Below, one piece after another: positions 16,256 through 23,734 of a stretch of DNA of 64,000 bases. A program made the position numbers and the translations under genes. The notes beneath the pieces are model-generated. The model was not told the DNA's origin. It saw only the letters and a program-made list of their open reading frames with translations, and made no database searches. Position 1 is the first letter of the stretch. Each line of letters begins with the position of its first letter. Source of the stretch: Planctomycetota bacterium (GTDB lineage: Bacteria; Planctomycetota; OFTM77); the NCBI GenBank assembly GCA_029260795.1, contig JAJDCO010000128.1, positions 62,001-126,000 on the forward strand, in the 5' to 3' direction.

Positions 16256-18535
16256 ATGCCATCGCTTCGCCTTCATTTGGCGCTCGTCATCGCGAGCCTC
16301 TGGTTTGGTTCCCTCGCACACGCTCAGAAGCTGGAGACCGTCTCGAACGTCGAGCTGCAGCCGTTTGCGGCGGCGACCGCCCGATTGCTCGAGGCGCTCG
16401 ATGCCATCGGTGCTCCCTTGAGCCCGGTCGATCGCGACGCGATTCGTCTAGCCATCGCAGAGCCCAGCCCGGAAGGCTTGCGGGAGGCTCAGGCGAGGTT
16501 GGACCGGTACTGCGTGGTTGGAGTGCACATCAATCCCGAGAGCCGAGTGAAGGTTCAAGCCGGTCCGGCGGAGAAGTCGCTCATTCAAAGCGGGTGGCGC
16601 AGCTTCCTCGTCAAGGTCCATAACGAGGCGGGAGTCACGGCCCCCTTGTCGGCCTTCAGTCCGAACGCGCTGCCCGTGTTCCGCGTCGGAACCGACGACC
16701 CGAACGCCGAGACGATCTCGGAGGGTGACGTCCTCCACCGCTTCCTCGACCTGTACCTTCACGTCTCCCCGCCCCAGCTCTCGCAGCTCAGCGGACTCCC
16801 GCTCGAGTATGCGATCCTGCAGCTCTACAGCCGCGACGCCGGGCGGCGCGAGGCACGGCTCGCCTTCAACGTCGGGCAAGGCACACAGGACATCGGCTTT
16901 CGAAACGAGGTGTCGATCCTGTTCGAATGTCGTCCTTCGGTCGAGGTCACCTTCGAGGTGAAGGATGTCGACGGAGAGCCGACGACGGGATGGTTCGTCA
17001 TCAGCGATCGGCAAGGCCACGTCTACCCGTCGCCCGCCAAGCGGCTCGCGCCCGACTTCTTCTTCCACCACCAGATCTACCGGCGTCACGGCGAATCGGT
17101 CTTGCTGCCGCCTGGCGACTACGACGTGCGCTGGGGCCGGGGCCCGGAGTATCTCTCGCGCCAGCGCGTCGTTCGGGTGCCGGAGGGTGAGCGTCACCGA
17201 GAGACGTTTCAGCTCGAGCGTTGGATCCATCTCGTCAAGGAGGGCTGGTACTCGGGCGACCATCACGTACACGCCGCCGGGTGCTCGCACTACGCCAGCC
17301 CGACCGAAGGCGTGCAGCCCGAGCACATGATGCGTCACATCCTGGGCGAAGATCTGAACGTCGGCTGCGTGCTGTCTTGGGGACCGTGCTGGTACTTCCA
17401 GAAGCAGTTCTTCTCCGGCAAGACTCACCAGCTTTCCGAAGGCGATCACCTGATGCGCTACGACGTCGAGGTGTCGGGCTTCCCGTCGTCCCACGCCGGG
17501 CACCTGACGCTCCTCCGCCTGAAAGAAGACGACTACCCGAACACGCAGAAGATCGAGGACTGGCCGAGCTGGGACCTGCCCATCCTGAAGTGGGCGAAGG
17601 AGCAAGGCGGGGTGACGGGCTTCGCGCACAGCGGCTGGGGCCTCGAGATCGCCGATCAACGGCTTCCGAGCCTCGAGCTTCCGCGCTTCGACGGCATCGG
17701 CGCCAACGAGTACATCGTCGACGTCACTCACGACGTCGTCGATTTCATCTCGACGGTGGACACGCCGATCCTCTCGGAGCTGAACATCTGGTACCACACG
17801 CTCAACGTCGGCTTCCGCACGCGCATCAGCGGCGAGACGGACTTCCCGTGTATCTACGGCGAGCGCGTCGGCCTCGGGCGCAGCTACGTGCAGCTCGACG
17901 GGCCGCTCGACTTCGAGCGCTGGGTCGCGGGCGTACGGGCCGGTCGCTCGTATGTCTCCGACGGGCACAGCCATCTCGTCGACTTCGCGGTCGGCGCGAC
18001 TTCGCTCGGCGCGGAGGACGGCCGCAGCCGTCTGGACCTCGATCAGCCCGAGACCGTCAAGGTGACCGCACGCGCGGCCGCCTACTTGGAGCCGACGCTC
18101 ACGCCCGAGCTCGAGCACATCCGTAGCCGCGGCTTGGGTGAGCAGCCCTACTGGCACGTCGAACGCGGCCGCATCGGCGATTCGCGCCGCGTGGCCGTGG
18201 AGCTCGTCGTGAACGGTGTGCCGCGCGCCCGAAAGGAGATCGAGGCAGACGGCGAGTGGGTGCCGTTGGAGTTCGAGGTCACCTTCGAGCAGTCGAGCTG
18301 GGTCGCGCTGCGCATCTTCCCGTCCTCCCACACCAATCCGATCTTCGTTCACGTCGGCGGCCGCCCGATCCGGGCGAGCCGCGAAAGCGCGCAGTGGTGC
18401 CTGGACGCCGTGGACGTCTGCTGGGGGTCGAAGGAGCCGGGCATCCGGGAGTCCGAGCGCGACGCGGCCCGACGCGCCTACGACCACGCGCGTCAGACCT
18501 ATCGCCACCTCCTCTCGGAGTGCGCTTCAGACTGA
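16256..18535 (+). CDS. CehA/McbA family metallohydrolase (PHP-type)
   Basis: 759 residues with a signal peptide cleaved after AHA (LALVIASLWFGSLAHA). The N-terminal half is beta-rich. The catalytic part starts near residue 330 with GWYSGDHHVHAAGCSHY, the metal-binding HxH block of PHP hydrolases of the CehA/McbA type, followed by VTGFAHSGWG and SELNIWYHTLNVGFR...GETDFPC. Known: CehA cleaves the ester of carbaryl, and most planctomycete members are exported hydrolases of unknown substrate. The gene is monocistronic: the spacer downstream holds only a broken sigma factor in the opposite direction. The activity class is fairly sure; the substrate is not known. Confidence 0.85.
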   Translation: MPSLRLHLALVIASLWFGSLAHAQKLETVSNVELQPFAAATARLLEALDAIGAPLSPVDRDAIRLAIAEPSPEGLREAQARLDRYCVVGVHINPESRVKVQAGPAEKSLIQSGWRSFLVKVHNEAGVTAPLSAFSPNALPVFRVGTDDPNAETISEGDVLHRFLDLYLHVSPPQLSQLSGLPLEYAILQLYSRDAGRREARLAFNVGQGTQDIGFRNEVSILFECRPSVEVTFEVKDVDGEPTTGWFVISDRQGHVYPSPAKRLAPDFFFHHQIYRRHGESVLLPPGDYDVRWGRGPEYLSRQRVVRVPEGERHRETFQLERWIHLVKEGWYSGDHHVHAAGCSHYASPTEGVQPEHMMRHILGEDLNVGCVLSWGPCWYFQKQFFSGKTHQLSEGDHLMRYDVEVSGFPSSHAGHLTLLRLKEDDYPNTQKIEDWPSWDLPILKWAKEQGGVTGFAHSGWGLEIADQRLPSLELPRFDGIGANEYIVDVTHDVVDFISTVDTPILSELNIWYHTLNVGFRTRISGETDFPCIYGERVGLGRSYVQLDGPLDFERWVAGVRAGRSYVSDGHSHLVDFAVGATSLGAEDGRSRLDLDQPETVKVTARAAAYLEPTLTPELEHIRSRGLGEQPYWHVERGRIGDSRRVAVELVVNGVPRARKEIEADGEWVPLEFEVTFEQSSWVALRIFPSSHTNPIFVHVGGRPIRASRESAQWCLDAVDVCWGSKEPGIRESERDAARRAYDHARQTYRHLLSECASD

Positions 18536-18573
18536 CCGATCAGCGCAGCACGATCTCGACGAAGTCAGTGGTG

Positions 18574-18968
18574 TCACTGGCCCGCGCCCGTCTCGCGGTC
18601 CATGGCGGAGCCTCCCTCGGCATGCTCCGTTTGAGGCGCGTCCTCCAACCAGCGGCGATTCAACGATCGTTGGCGGCCCAGGGCCCGGAATCGCTCTGAT
18701 GCCACGCGGCGCAAGATGCTGCTCAGCCAGGTCGCGAAGCTCGCATCTCCCCGAAAGCTCTCCAGCTTTGGGAAGGCCCTCAGGAAGGGCTCTTGAACGA
18801 GGTCTTCGCTGTCGCTGAGAGAGCGAGCAGCGCGCAGGCCAAGCCGTGCAGACCGAGGACGTGCTGCTCCACGAGCTCGGACTGGGCGTCCCGATCGCCT
18901 CGCCCTGCCCGCGCCACGCGGTCACGCTCGGCTCGGGCGTCGCTTCCCCGATTCGGCTTCTTCGTCAT
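18574..18968 (-). pseudogene. Broken ECF sigma factor gene, frameshifted and lacking region 4
   Basis: From the ATG at 18968 the frame reads MTKKPNRGSD...AQSELVEQHVLGLHGLACALLALS and then hits a stop near 18780. A second frame, entered around 18810-18830 in a CT-rich run, continues as LSDSEDLVQEPFLRAFPKL, then FRGDASFATWLSSILRRVA and a stop at 18574. Joined, they give a clear sigma-70 region 2 of the ECF type (DxEDLVQExFLRAF, SFxTWLxxI). No region 4 (the -35-binding helix-turn-helix) follows; only the fragment TTDFVEIVLR appears in a third frame. So at least one frameshift and a C-terminal loss make it unlikely to be functional, unless the shift is a sequencing error. Confidence 0.8.
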
Positions 18969-19095
18969 GTCGGTCGACCTCCTGCTCTGGAGCGCTTTCA
19001 TCAGAACACGCAGGACAGTGGCGCGAGTCAGACGATCGTGACCGGTTTTTTCGGTCCCGCGTCTCGGAGCATCGCGAAGAGGAACCAAGAAAGAT

Positions 19096-19143
19096 GGCCG
19101 GCCTCGGCGACACGAATCGGGGTACGTGTCGCCGAAGCCGGCC
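19096..19143 (-). terminator. Long stem-loop downstream of the double-thioredoxin gene
   Basis: Two 19-base arms (19096-19114 and 19125-19143) pair around a ten-base loop. The single non-match becomes a G-U pair only in the minus-strand transcript, which is the direction of the thioredoxin gene ending at 19224. This supports a transcribed terminator or RNA 3' structure for that gene. Confidence 0.7.
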
Positions 19144-19145
19144 GC

Positions 19146-19194
19146 AGGTCGCCCGGCGGCACGTCGTGCCGAGTGCCGGACTCTTGGGCGACCT
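19146..19194. repeat. Nested inverted repeat adjacent to the long stem-loop
   Basis: Outer arms AGGTCGCCC (19146-19154) and GGGCGACCT (19186-19194) enclose an inner perfect hairpin GGCAC-GTC-GTGCC (19158-19170). It stacks directly against the 19096-19143 stem, so about 100 bases can fold into two adjacent structures. Confidence 0.55.
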
Positions 19195-19223
19195 GTAGGA
19201 GGAACAGTCAGAGATGTCGAGGC

Positions 19224-20663
19224 TTACTGCTCGGCGATCAGCTCGGCGACCTTCTCGATCAGCTGCTCGCCGCGCAGGTCGGTCGCGCGAATCTTGCCGG
19301 TGCGATCGACCAGGAAGGTGGACGGGATCGAGCTGATGCCGTACTGCATGGCGATCTCCATGCCGGTCTCATAGACCATGGGCCAGCCCAACTCACGCTG
19401 CTCGACGAAACTGTTCAGCTTTTCGAGGCTAATCTGGCGCGGCTTGTCGAGGGAGATGCCCAGGACGGTGAAGCCTTCGTCCGCGAAGTCGGCGTAGGCC
19501 TTCTTCACATGCGGCAGCTCGGCGACGCAGGGACCGCACCAAGTGGCCCAGAAGTCGACCAGCACGACCTTGCCCTTCAGGGAGTTGGGCGAGACGGCGT
19601 CGCCACCGGTGGTCTGGGCCTCGAAGGCGGGCAGCATGTCTCCGACGACCGGCCGCTTGCCCAGCTCGGGCTCTGCTTCCTGATCGCCATCCGCTTCGAA
19701 CTCTTCGCCGAGCAAGCCGGCGACTTCGCGCATCAGGTCGGGACCGCGCAGATCGGTCTTGAAGATCTCGCCCTTCTGGTTGAGCAGGAAGGTGGCCGGG
19801 ATCGAGTTGATGCCATACAGCTCGGCGACTTCGTTCTGCCAGCCCTTGCCGTCGTAGAACTGCACCCACGGAAGCTTCTCGCGCTCGAGGAACGCATCGA
19901 GCTTGCTGCGGTCGGAGTCGAGCGAGATGCCGATGATCTCGAAGCCCTTGTCGTGGTACTTGGCGTAGGTCTCCTTGACGACGGGCAGCTCACGAATGCA
20001 GGGGCCGCACCAGGTCGCCCAGAAGTCGATCAAGACGACCTTGCCCGTGTACATGGCGGGAGAGATCGGCTTGCCGTCGATTCCAGGCAGCTCGAAGGCG
20101 ATCGGCTTCTTGCCAATGTCGAGCAGCCCGTCCCTTTGAATGGTCGCCGCGTAGGCGCCCTTCTTGGCGTACTTGGCAAGCTCTTCGTCCGGGCTGATGG
20201 CGGCGGCCTTCTCATAGGCGACGATCGCCTTGTCCCACTCCTCGATCTGGTCGTGGGCCGAAGCGCGGAAGTACGCGGCACGCGCCTTCAGCATCTTGTC
20301 CTGAGCGGCTTCTCCGATCTCGGCGAGCTCGGAGATCGTTTCCTGCATCACCTCGGGCGCGCCGTTCGAAGAGCGCATCTTGTCCATCGCTTGCTCGAGG
20401 AGCAGCTCGCGCGCGGCATCGGTGCCCTCGTGCTTCTCGATGAAGGCGCTGTACATCTCTTGGCGTCGAGCCTGCCAGGTCTCGAATGCCGTCCGGTACT
20501 CGGCGATCGCTTCCTCGGTCCGGGCCGTCGGCCGGGGAGGAGCGCCCAGCTCGGCCTTCATCGCTTTGAGCTCCTTCTGAGCACCTTCTTGTCCGAAGGC
20601 CGGCGTGCTCCACGCCAGGACGCCCAACATCATCAACGTGGCCAACACCCAGATTCGGTGCAT
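19224..20663 (-). CDS. Exported tandem-thioredoxin (TlpA/ResA-like) redox protein
   Basis: 479 residues from the ATG at 20663, with aaggag seven bases upstream. The signal peptide (VLATLMMLGVLAWSTPAFG) is followed by a helical, TPR-like region to about residue 195. Two TlpA/ResA-like thioredoxin domains follow, each with FWATWCGPC and a cis-proline segment (SIPATFLL, SIPSTFLV). They share long identical patches (KGKVVLVDFWATWCGPC against TGKVVLIDFWATWCGPC), so they arose by internal duplication. Role: periplasmic thiol-disulfide exchange, for example keeping cytochrome c cysteines reduced. An electron-giving partner such as CcdA/DsbD is not in the window. It is divergent from the receiver-domain gene. 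Confidence 0.9.
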   Translation of the reverse strand: MHRIWVLATLMMLGVLAWSTPAFGQEGAQKELKAMKAELGAPPRPTARTEEAIAEYRTAFETWQARRQEMYSAFIEKHEGTDAARELLLEQAMDKMRSSNGAPEVMQETISELAEIGEAAQDKMLKARAAYFRASAHDQIEEWDKAIVAYEKAAAISPDEELAKYAKKGAYAATIQRDGLLDIGKKPIAFELPGIDGKPISPAMYTGKVVLIDFWATWCGPCIRELPVVKETYAKYHDKGFEIIGISLDSDRSKLDAFLEREKLPWVQFYDGKGWQNEVAELYGINSIPATFLLNQKGEIFKTDLRGPDLMREVAGLLGEEFEADGDQEAEPELGKRPVVGDMLPAFEAQTTGGDAVSPNSLKGKVVLVDFWATWCGPCVAELPHVKKAYADFADEGFTVLGISLDKPRQISLEKLNSFVEQRELGWPMVYETGMEIAMQYGISSIPSTFLVDRTGKIRATDLRGEQLIEKVAELIAEQ

Positions 20664-21095
20664 CGGTAGCTCCTTCGATTGTTCGTTTCGCGAGAGAGAG
20701 ACCCGTCGTGTCCGGTCCATTCGTCGACCACACGCATTCGGGGGATGGCCTGGGAACGCTCGCGGTGGGAAGGCCACCGGTGGCCCAGGGAAGTCGACAC
20801 TCCGTGTGCGGAGCGGTTCAGAACCGTCCAGATTACTGGACCGAACACCCAATGCGGGCTCGGAATGTTCCGGAAATCTCGACCTGGCGGATCGATTGGT
20901 TCTTCCGCCCCCGCCCCAACGATTTAGGAGTGATCGAGACGTTCGACCGCTTTCCGTCCATTCATCGGAGCTTTCCCTGGATGGACTCGAGGCGCCTGCA
21001 GACTCCGCGAAACGTCCCCATCCTCCTCCAGATCGCCCCGACTTTCGGTCGATAGGACGATACCGAGACGCTCCGAGTGACACCCAGGGAATCCG
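20664..21095. promoter_or_regulatory. Divergent spacer with two inverted repeats
   Basis: A 432-base region between the double-thioredoxin gene and the receiver-domain gene. It contains a perfect 14-base palindrome, GGCCACCGGTGGCC, at 20772-20785 and a perfect six-base inverted repeat GTCCAG-ATTA-CTGGAC at 20826-20841. Either could be an operator. No gene is seen here. Confidence 0.45.
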
Positions 21096-21494
21096 ATGTC
21101 CGCGCAGAAACCACTCGTCCGAATTCTCATTGCCGACGACTCGATCATGACGCAACGTGTTTTGTCACAAAAGGCCGAGCAATTCGGCTTCGAGGTCGTC
21201 GGAGTGGCGAGCGACGGGCGCCGAGCCATCGAAGAATGGCGTCGGCTCCAACCCGATGCCGTGCTCCTGGATCTCGTCATGCCCGAGCTGGATGGCATCG
21301 CCGTCCTCGATACGCTGCGCGGCGAGGATCCCACGGCCAAGGTCGTGATCCTCTCCGCACGCCAAGCGAAGAAGGACGTTCTCCGGTGCCGTGAGCGCGG
21401 CGCAAGTGGATACGTCCTCAAGCCGTTCGAGCCTCGACACGTCTTCCAAACTCTGAAGCGCGCGCTTCAGGTCGATGCGCGGAACGCGCCGTGA
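21096..21494 (+). CDS. Stand-alone response-regulator receiver domain (CheY-like)
   Basis: 132 residues and nothing but a receiver fold: ILIADDS gives the acidic pair (Asp14, Asp15), VLLDLVMPELDG the phosphoacceptor Asp59, VVILSAR Ser87 and SGYVLKPFEP the conserved Lys109. No output domain is attached. Known: single-domain receivers pass phosphate in phosphorelays or bind target proteins (motility, secretion, stalked-cell polarity). No histidine kinase is nearby. The zinc-ribbon gene follows 16 bases later and may be co-transcribed. Confidence 0.92.
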   Translation: MSAQKPLVRILIADDSIMTQRVLSQKAEQFGFEVVGVASDGRRAIEEWRRLQPDAVLLDLVMPELDGIAVLDTLRGEDPTAKVVILSARQAKKDVLRCRERGASGYVLKPFEPRHVFQTLKRALQVDARNAP

Positions 21495-21510
21495 ACTTCG
21501 CGGGCTACTC

Positions 21511-21993
21511 ATGAACACGAATCGCTCTTGCCCTCGCTGCGGCTCTGAGAATCGCCCCGAGCGGCGGTTCTGCCGTGACTGCGGGGAACGACTGGCCCAT
21601 CATTGCGCGAGCTGCGGATTCTTCAACTGGCTCGACGAGCGCTTCTGCGGAGGCTGTGGCCTCACGGCCGACCCTCACCTCCTGACCGCGTCCGCCCTCG
21701 CCGGCGCCGCCGCCTCCGGACACGAGGACCCCACACGTGAGACCGTCGACGAGATCGGCGAGGTCCTCGATGAGGTGGCGAGCCAGCTCGCCGACGACTC
21801 CGACGAGGACGTGTCGCTCGAGCAGACGGAGATCGACGGCCTCTTCTTCCGTGAGCCGCCGACCGCCTCGGAATCACTCGGCGATGAGCCGGAGGCATTC
21901 GAAGAGAGCGAGCCCCCCGAGGTCGGGGAGCCCCGCTCGCCCAAGAAGCGCCTCGGACGGCGCGGCAACCGTCGCGGCAAGACCTCCGGCTGA
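21511..21993 (+). CDS. Double zinc-ribbon protein with acidic tail
   Basis: 160 residues from the ATG at 21511; a longer in-frame start would overlap the receiver gene. Residues 6-53 hold two treble-clef-like ribbons: CPRCG...FCRDCGE and CASCGF...FCGGCGL, eight Cys in four CxxC pairs. A disordered acidic tail follows (DEVASQLADDSDEDVSLEQTE) and a basic end (KKRLGRRGNRRGK). Known: DZANK-type double ribbons are found in planctomycete regulatory or protein-binding proteins. The location 16 bases behind a receiver domain suggests a shared regulatory job, but nothing more can be read. Convergent with gspE. Confidence 0.75.
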   Translation: MNTNRSCPRCGSENRPERRFCRDCGERLAHHCASCGFFNWLDERFCGGCGLTADPHLLTASALAGAAASGHEDPTRETVDEIGEVLDEVASQLADDSDEDVSLEQTEIDGLFFREPPTASESLGDEPEAFEESEPPEVGEPRSPKKRLGRRGNRRGKTSG

Positions 21994-22030
21994 GACTCCT
22001 CTCCCCCGGTGGCGACCCGGAGCCCTCTCG

Positions 22031-22044
22031 GCTGAGCGCTCAGC
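22031..22044. terminator. 14-base palindrome at the operon end
   Basis: GCTGAGCGCTCAGC is a perfect palindrome overlapping the stop codon of the gspE-like gene and lying 38 bases after the zinc-ribbon gene. It may stop transcription from both converging units; it has no T-run. Confidence 0.4.
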
Positions 22045-23734
22045 GCTCGGCGGCGACGCGCGCCACCTCCTCCAGGGTGGTGAGGCCGAGCAGGCACTTC
22101 CTCAGCCCATCGAGTGCCAAGGGCCGGTATCCCCGTGCTCGCGCGGCCGATCGAATGCGATCCTCCGTTTCGTTGCGACCGATGAGGCGCTGCAGCGCGT
22201 CGTCGACGACAAAGAGCTCGTGGACGCCGAGCCTCCCGATCTGACCGCGATGCCGGCAGTACTGACAGCCTTCGCCGCGGAAGAACGTGAGCGGCCGTGA
22301 GTGGTAGGTCGGCGGCACTCGGAGAGCACGCAGCAGTGTGGGATCCGGCTCGTCCTTCACTCGGCAACGAGAGCAGAGCGCGCGGACCAGCCGTTGACCG
22401 AGGACACCGAGCAGTGCGGGTGCGAGGAGGAAAGGCTCGACGCCCAAGTCGATCAGACGAGGCACGGCGCCGATAGCGGTATTGGTGTGGAGCGTCGCGA
22501 GCACGAGGTGCCCGGTGAGCGCCGCCTGAACGGCGATGCTCGCGGTCTCCGCATCTCGAATCTCGCCGATCATGATGACGTCGGGATCTTGGCGGAGAAA
22601 AGAGCGCAGCACCGTGGCGAAGGTGCGTCCGAGCTGAGGAGCGACCGCGACTTGATTCGTCAGGGGGAGTCGCGTCTCGACCGGGTCCTCACAGGTCAAG
22701 ATGTTGATCTCGGGCGAGCTGATCTCGGCCAGGAGGCTGTAGAGAGTCGTCGACTTGCCGCTTCCGGTAGGACCGGTCACGACCAGGAGCCCATGAGGCG
22801 CTGCCACGAGTTTCCGGACGTCCTTGCGAATCCGCTCGCCGAAGCCCAGCTGATCGAGCTTCAGAGCTTCTTTCGAGCTTTCAAGGAGGCGCGCGACGAC
22901 CTTCTCGCCTCGCACGGTCGGGATCGTCGAGACGCGAAACTCCGCCTTCTCTCCGCCCTGCAGCGAAAGCACCAGACTTCCATCGAGGGGCTTCCTCCGC
23001 TCGGCGATATCGAGATCCGAGAGGATCTTGATGCGGGACACCAGCGCATCGGCGATGGCGCTCGGGAGAGAGTAGAAATCCTCGAGCTCGCCGTCGACAC
23101 GATAGCGCACGACGACCTTGTCCTCCCGCGGCTCGATATGGACATCGCTCGCCCGCTCACGGATCGCACCCAGCAGGACCTGCTCGACGATGTGCACGAC
23201 ACCGTTCTCGCCCGCCAGACGTTGGAACTCCTCGGGGTCGGAGAGGGCGAGCTTGGAGATGCGGCCCAAGTCGAGCTCGCCCAACGCGGCCTCGATGCCC
23301 ACCGAGGTCTTGTAGAAGAGCTCGAGCGACTGCTGGATCTTGGACGGGCAGGCGAGCACGGTCACGACCGGTGCATGGAGATGGCCGCGAATGGCGTCGA
23401 CGGCTTCGACGTCCTGGGGATCCGTGAGGGCGACCGTGATCTCGCCGCTGACGATGGAGATCGCGATGGCCTGGTAGCGCACCGCCAGCTCTTTGGGCAG
23501 CAGCTGGACCACGTCGTTCTCGAGGCTGCGCGCTTCGAGATCGTAGAACGCGGCGCCCAACGCCCGGGCCCACGAGGCATACAGCCGATCCTCGGAGACG
23601 AGGCCGGTCGCGAGCACGGCGCCGAGCAGGGCCGATTCGGACGGGCCCGCTTCTCGCCGCAGCTCTTCGAGAGTCTCCGCAGGCACGCCGCCTCGGAACA
23701 GCTCCTCGACCAGCCGAGCCTGAGGAGTCCTCAT
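22040..23734 (-). CDS. gspE: GspE/PilB-type assembly ATPase
   Basis: 564 residues. An N-terminal N1-type domain (to about 150) is followed by the GspE N2 and catalytic domains: ERASDVHIEP, Walker A GPTGSGKST near 318, an Asp box (CEDPVE), Walker B (DVIMIGEIRDAETA) and the His box (GHLVLATLHTN). A zinc motif of two CxxC pairs (CSRC near 455, CQYC near 489) identifies GspE/PilB rather than the retraction ATPase PilT. It hydrolyses ATP in the cytoplasm to drive pseudopilus assembly through GspF. Last gene of the operon; its ATG overlaps the secretin stop (ATGA). The C-terminal end continues into a short helical tail beyond the usual domain. Confidence 0.95.
   Translation of the reverse strand: MRTPQARLVEELFRGGVPAETLEELRREAGPSESALLGAVLATGLVSEDRLYASWARALGAAFYDLEARSLENDVVQLLPKELAVRYQAIAISIVSGEITVALTDPQDVEAVDAIRGHLHAPVVTVLACPSKIQQSLELFYKTSVGIEAALGELDLGRISKLALSDPEEFQRLAGENGVVHIVEQVLLGAIRERASDVHIEPREDKVVVRYRVDGELEDFYSLPSAIADALVSRIKILSDLDIAERRKPLDGSLVLSLQGGEKAEFRVSTIPTVRGEKVVARLLESSKEALKLDQLGFGERIRKDVRKLVAAPHGLLVVTGPTGSGKSTTLYSLLAEISSPEINILTCEDPVETRLPLTNQVAVAPQLGRTFATVLRSFLRQDPDVIMIGEIRDAETASIAVQAALTGHLVLATLHTNTAIGAVPRLIDLGVEPFLLAPALLGVLGQRLVRALCSRCRVKDEPDPTLLRALRVPPTYHSRPLTFFRGEGCQYCRHRGQIGRLGVHELFVVDDALQRLIGRNETEDRIRSAARARGYRPLALDGLRKCLLGLTTLEEVARVAAER

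Larger units (their letters stand above)
18969..19223. other. Spacer rich in inverted repeats
   Basis: This region lies between the sigma pseudogene and the end of the double-thioredoxin gene. It holds a small GACCG...CGGTC stem around a T-run near 19040, then the two strong stem structures described separately. No coding signal is seen. Confidence 0.5.

Noticed and set aside
15885..16262. N-terminal extension of the regulatory-repeat protein from an ATG near 16262
   Set aside because: It would put a 126-residue Arg-rich stretch before the membrane anchor and overlap the divergent gene; the GTG at 15884 has a good ribosome site.
16448..18508. A 686-codon open frame antisense to the PHP hydrolase
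   Set aside because: No motif or leader; the opposite strand has a clear signal peptide and metal-binding motif.
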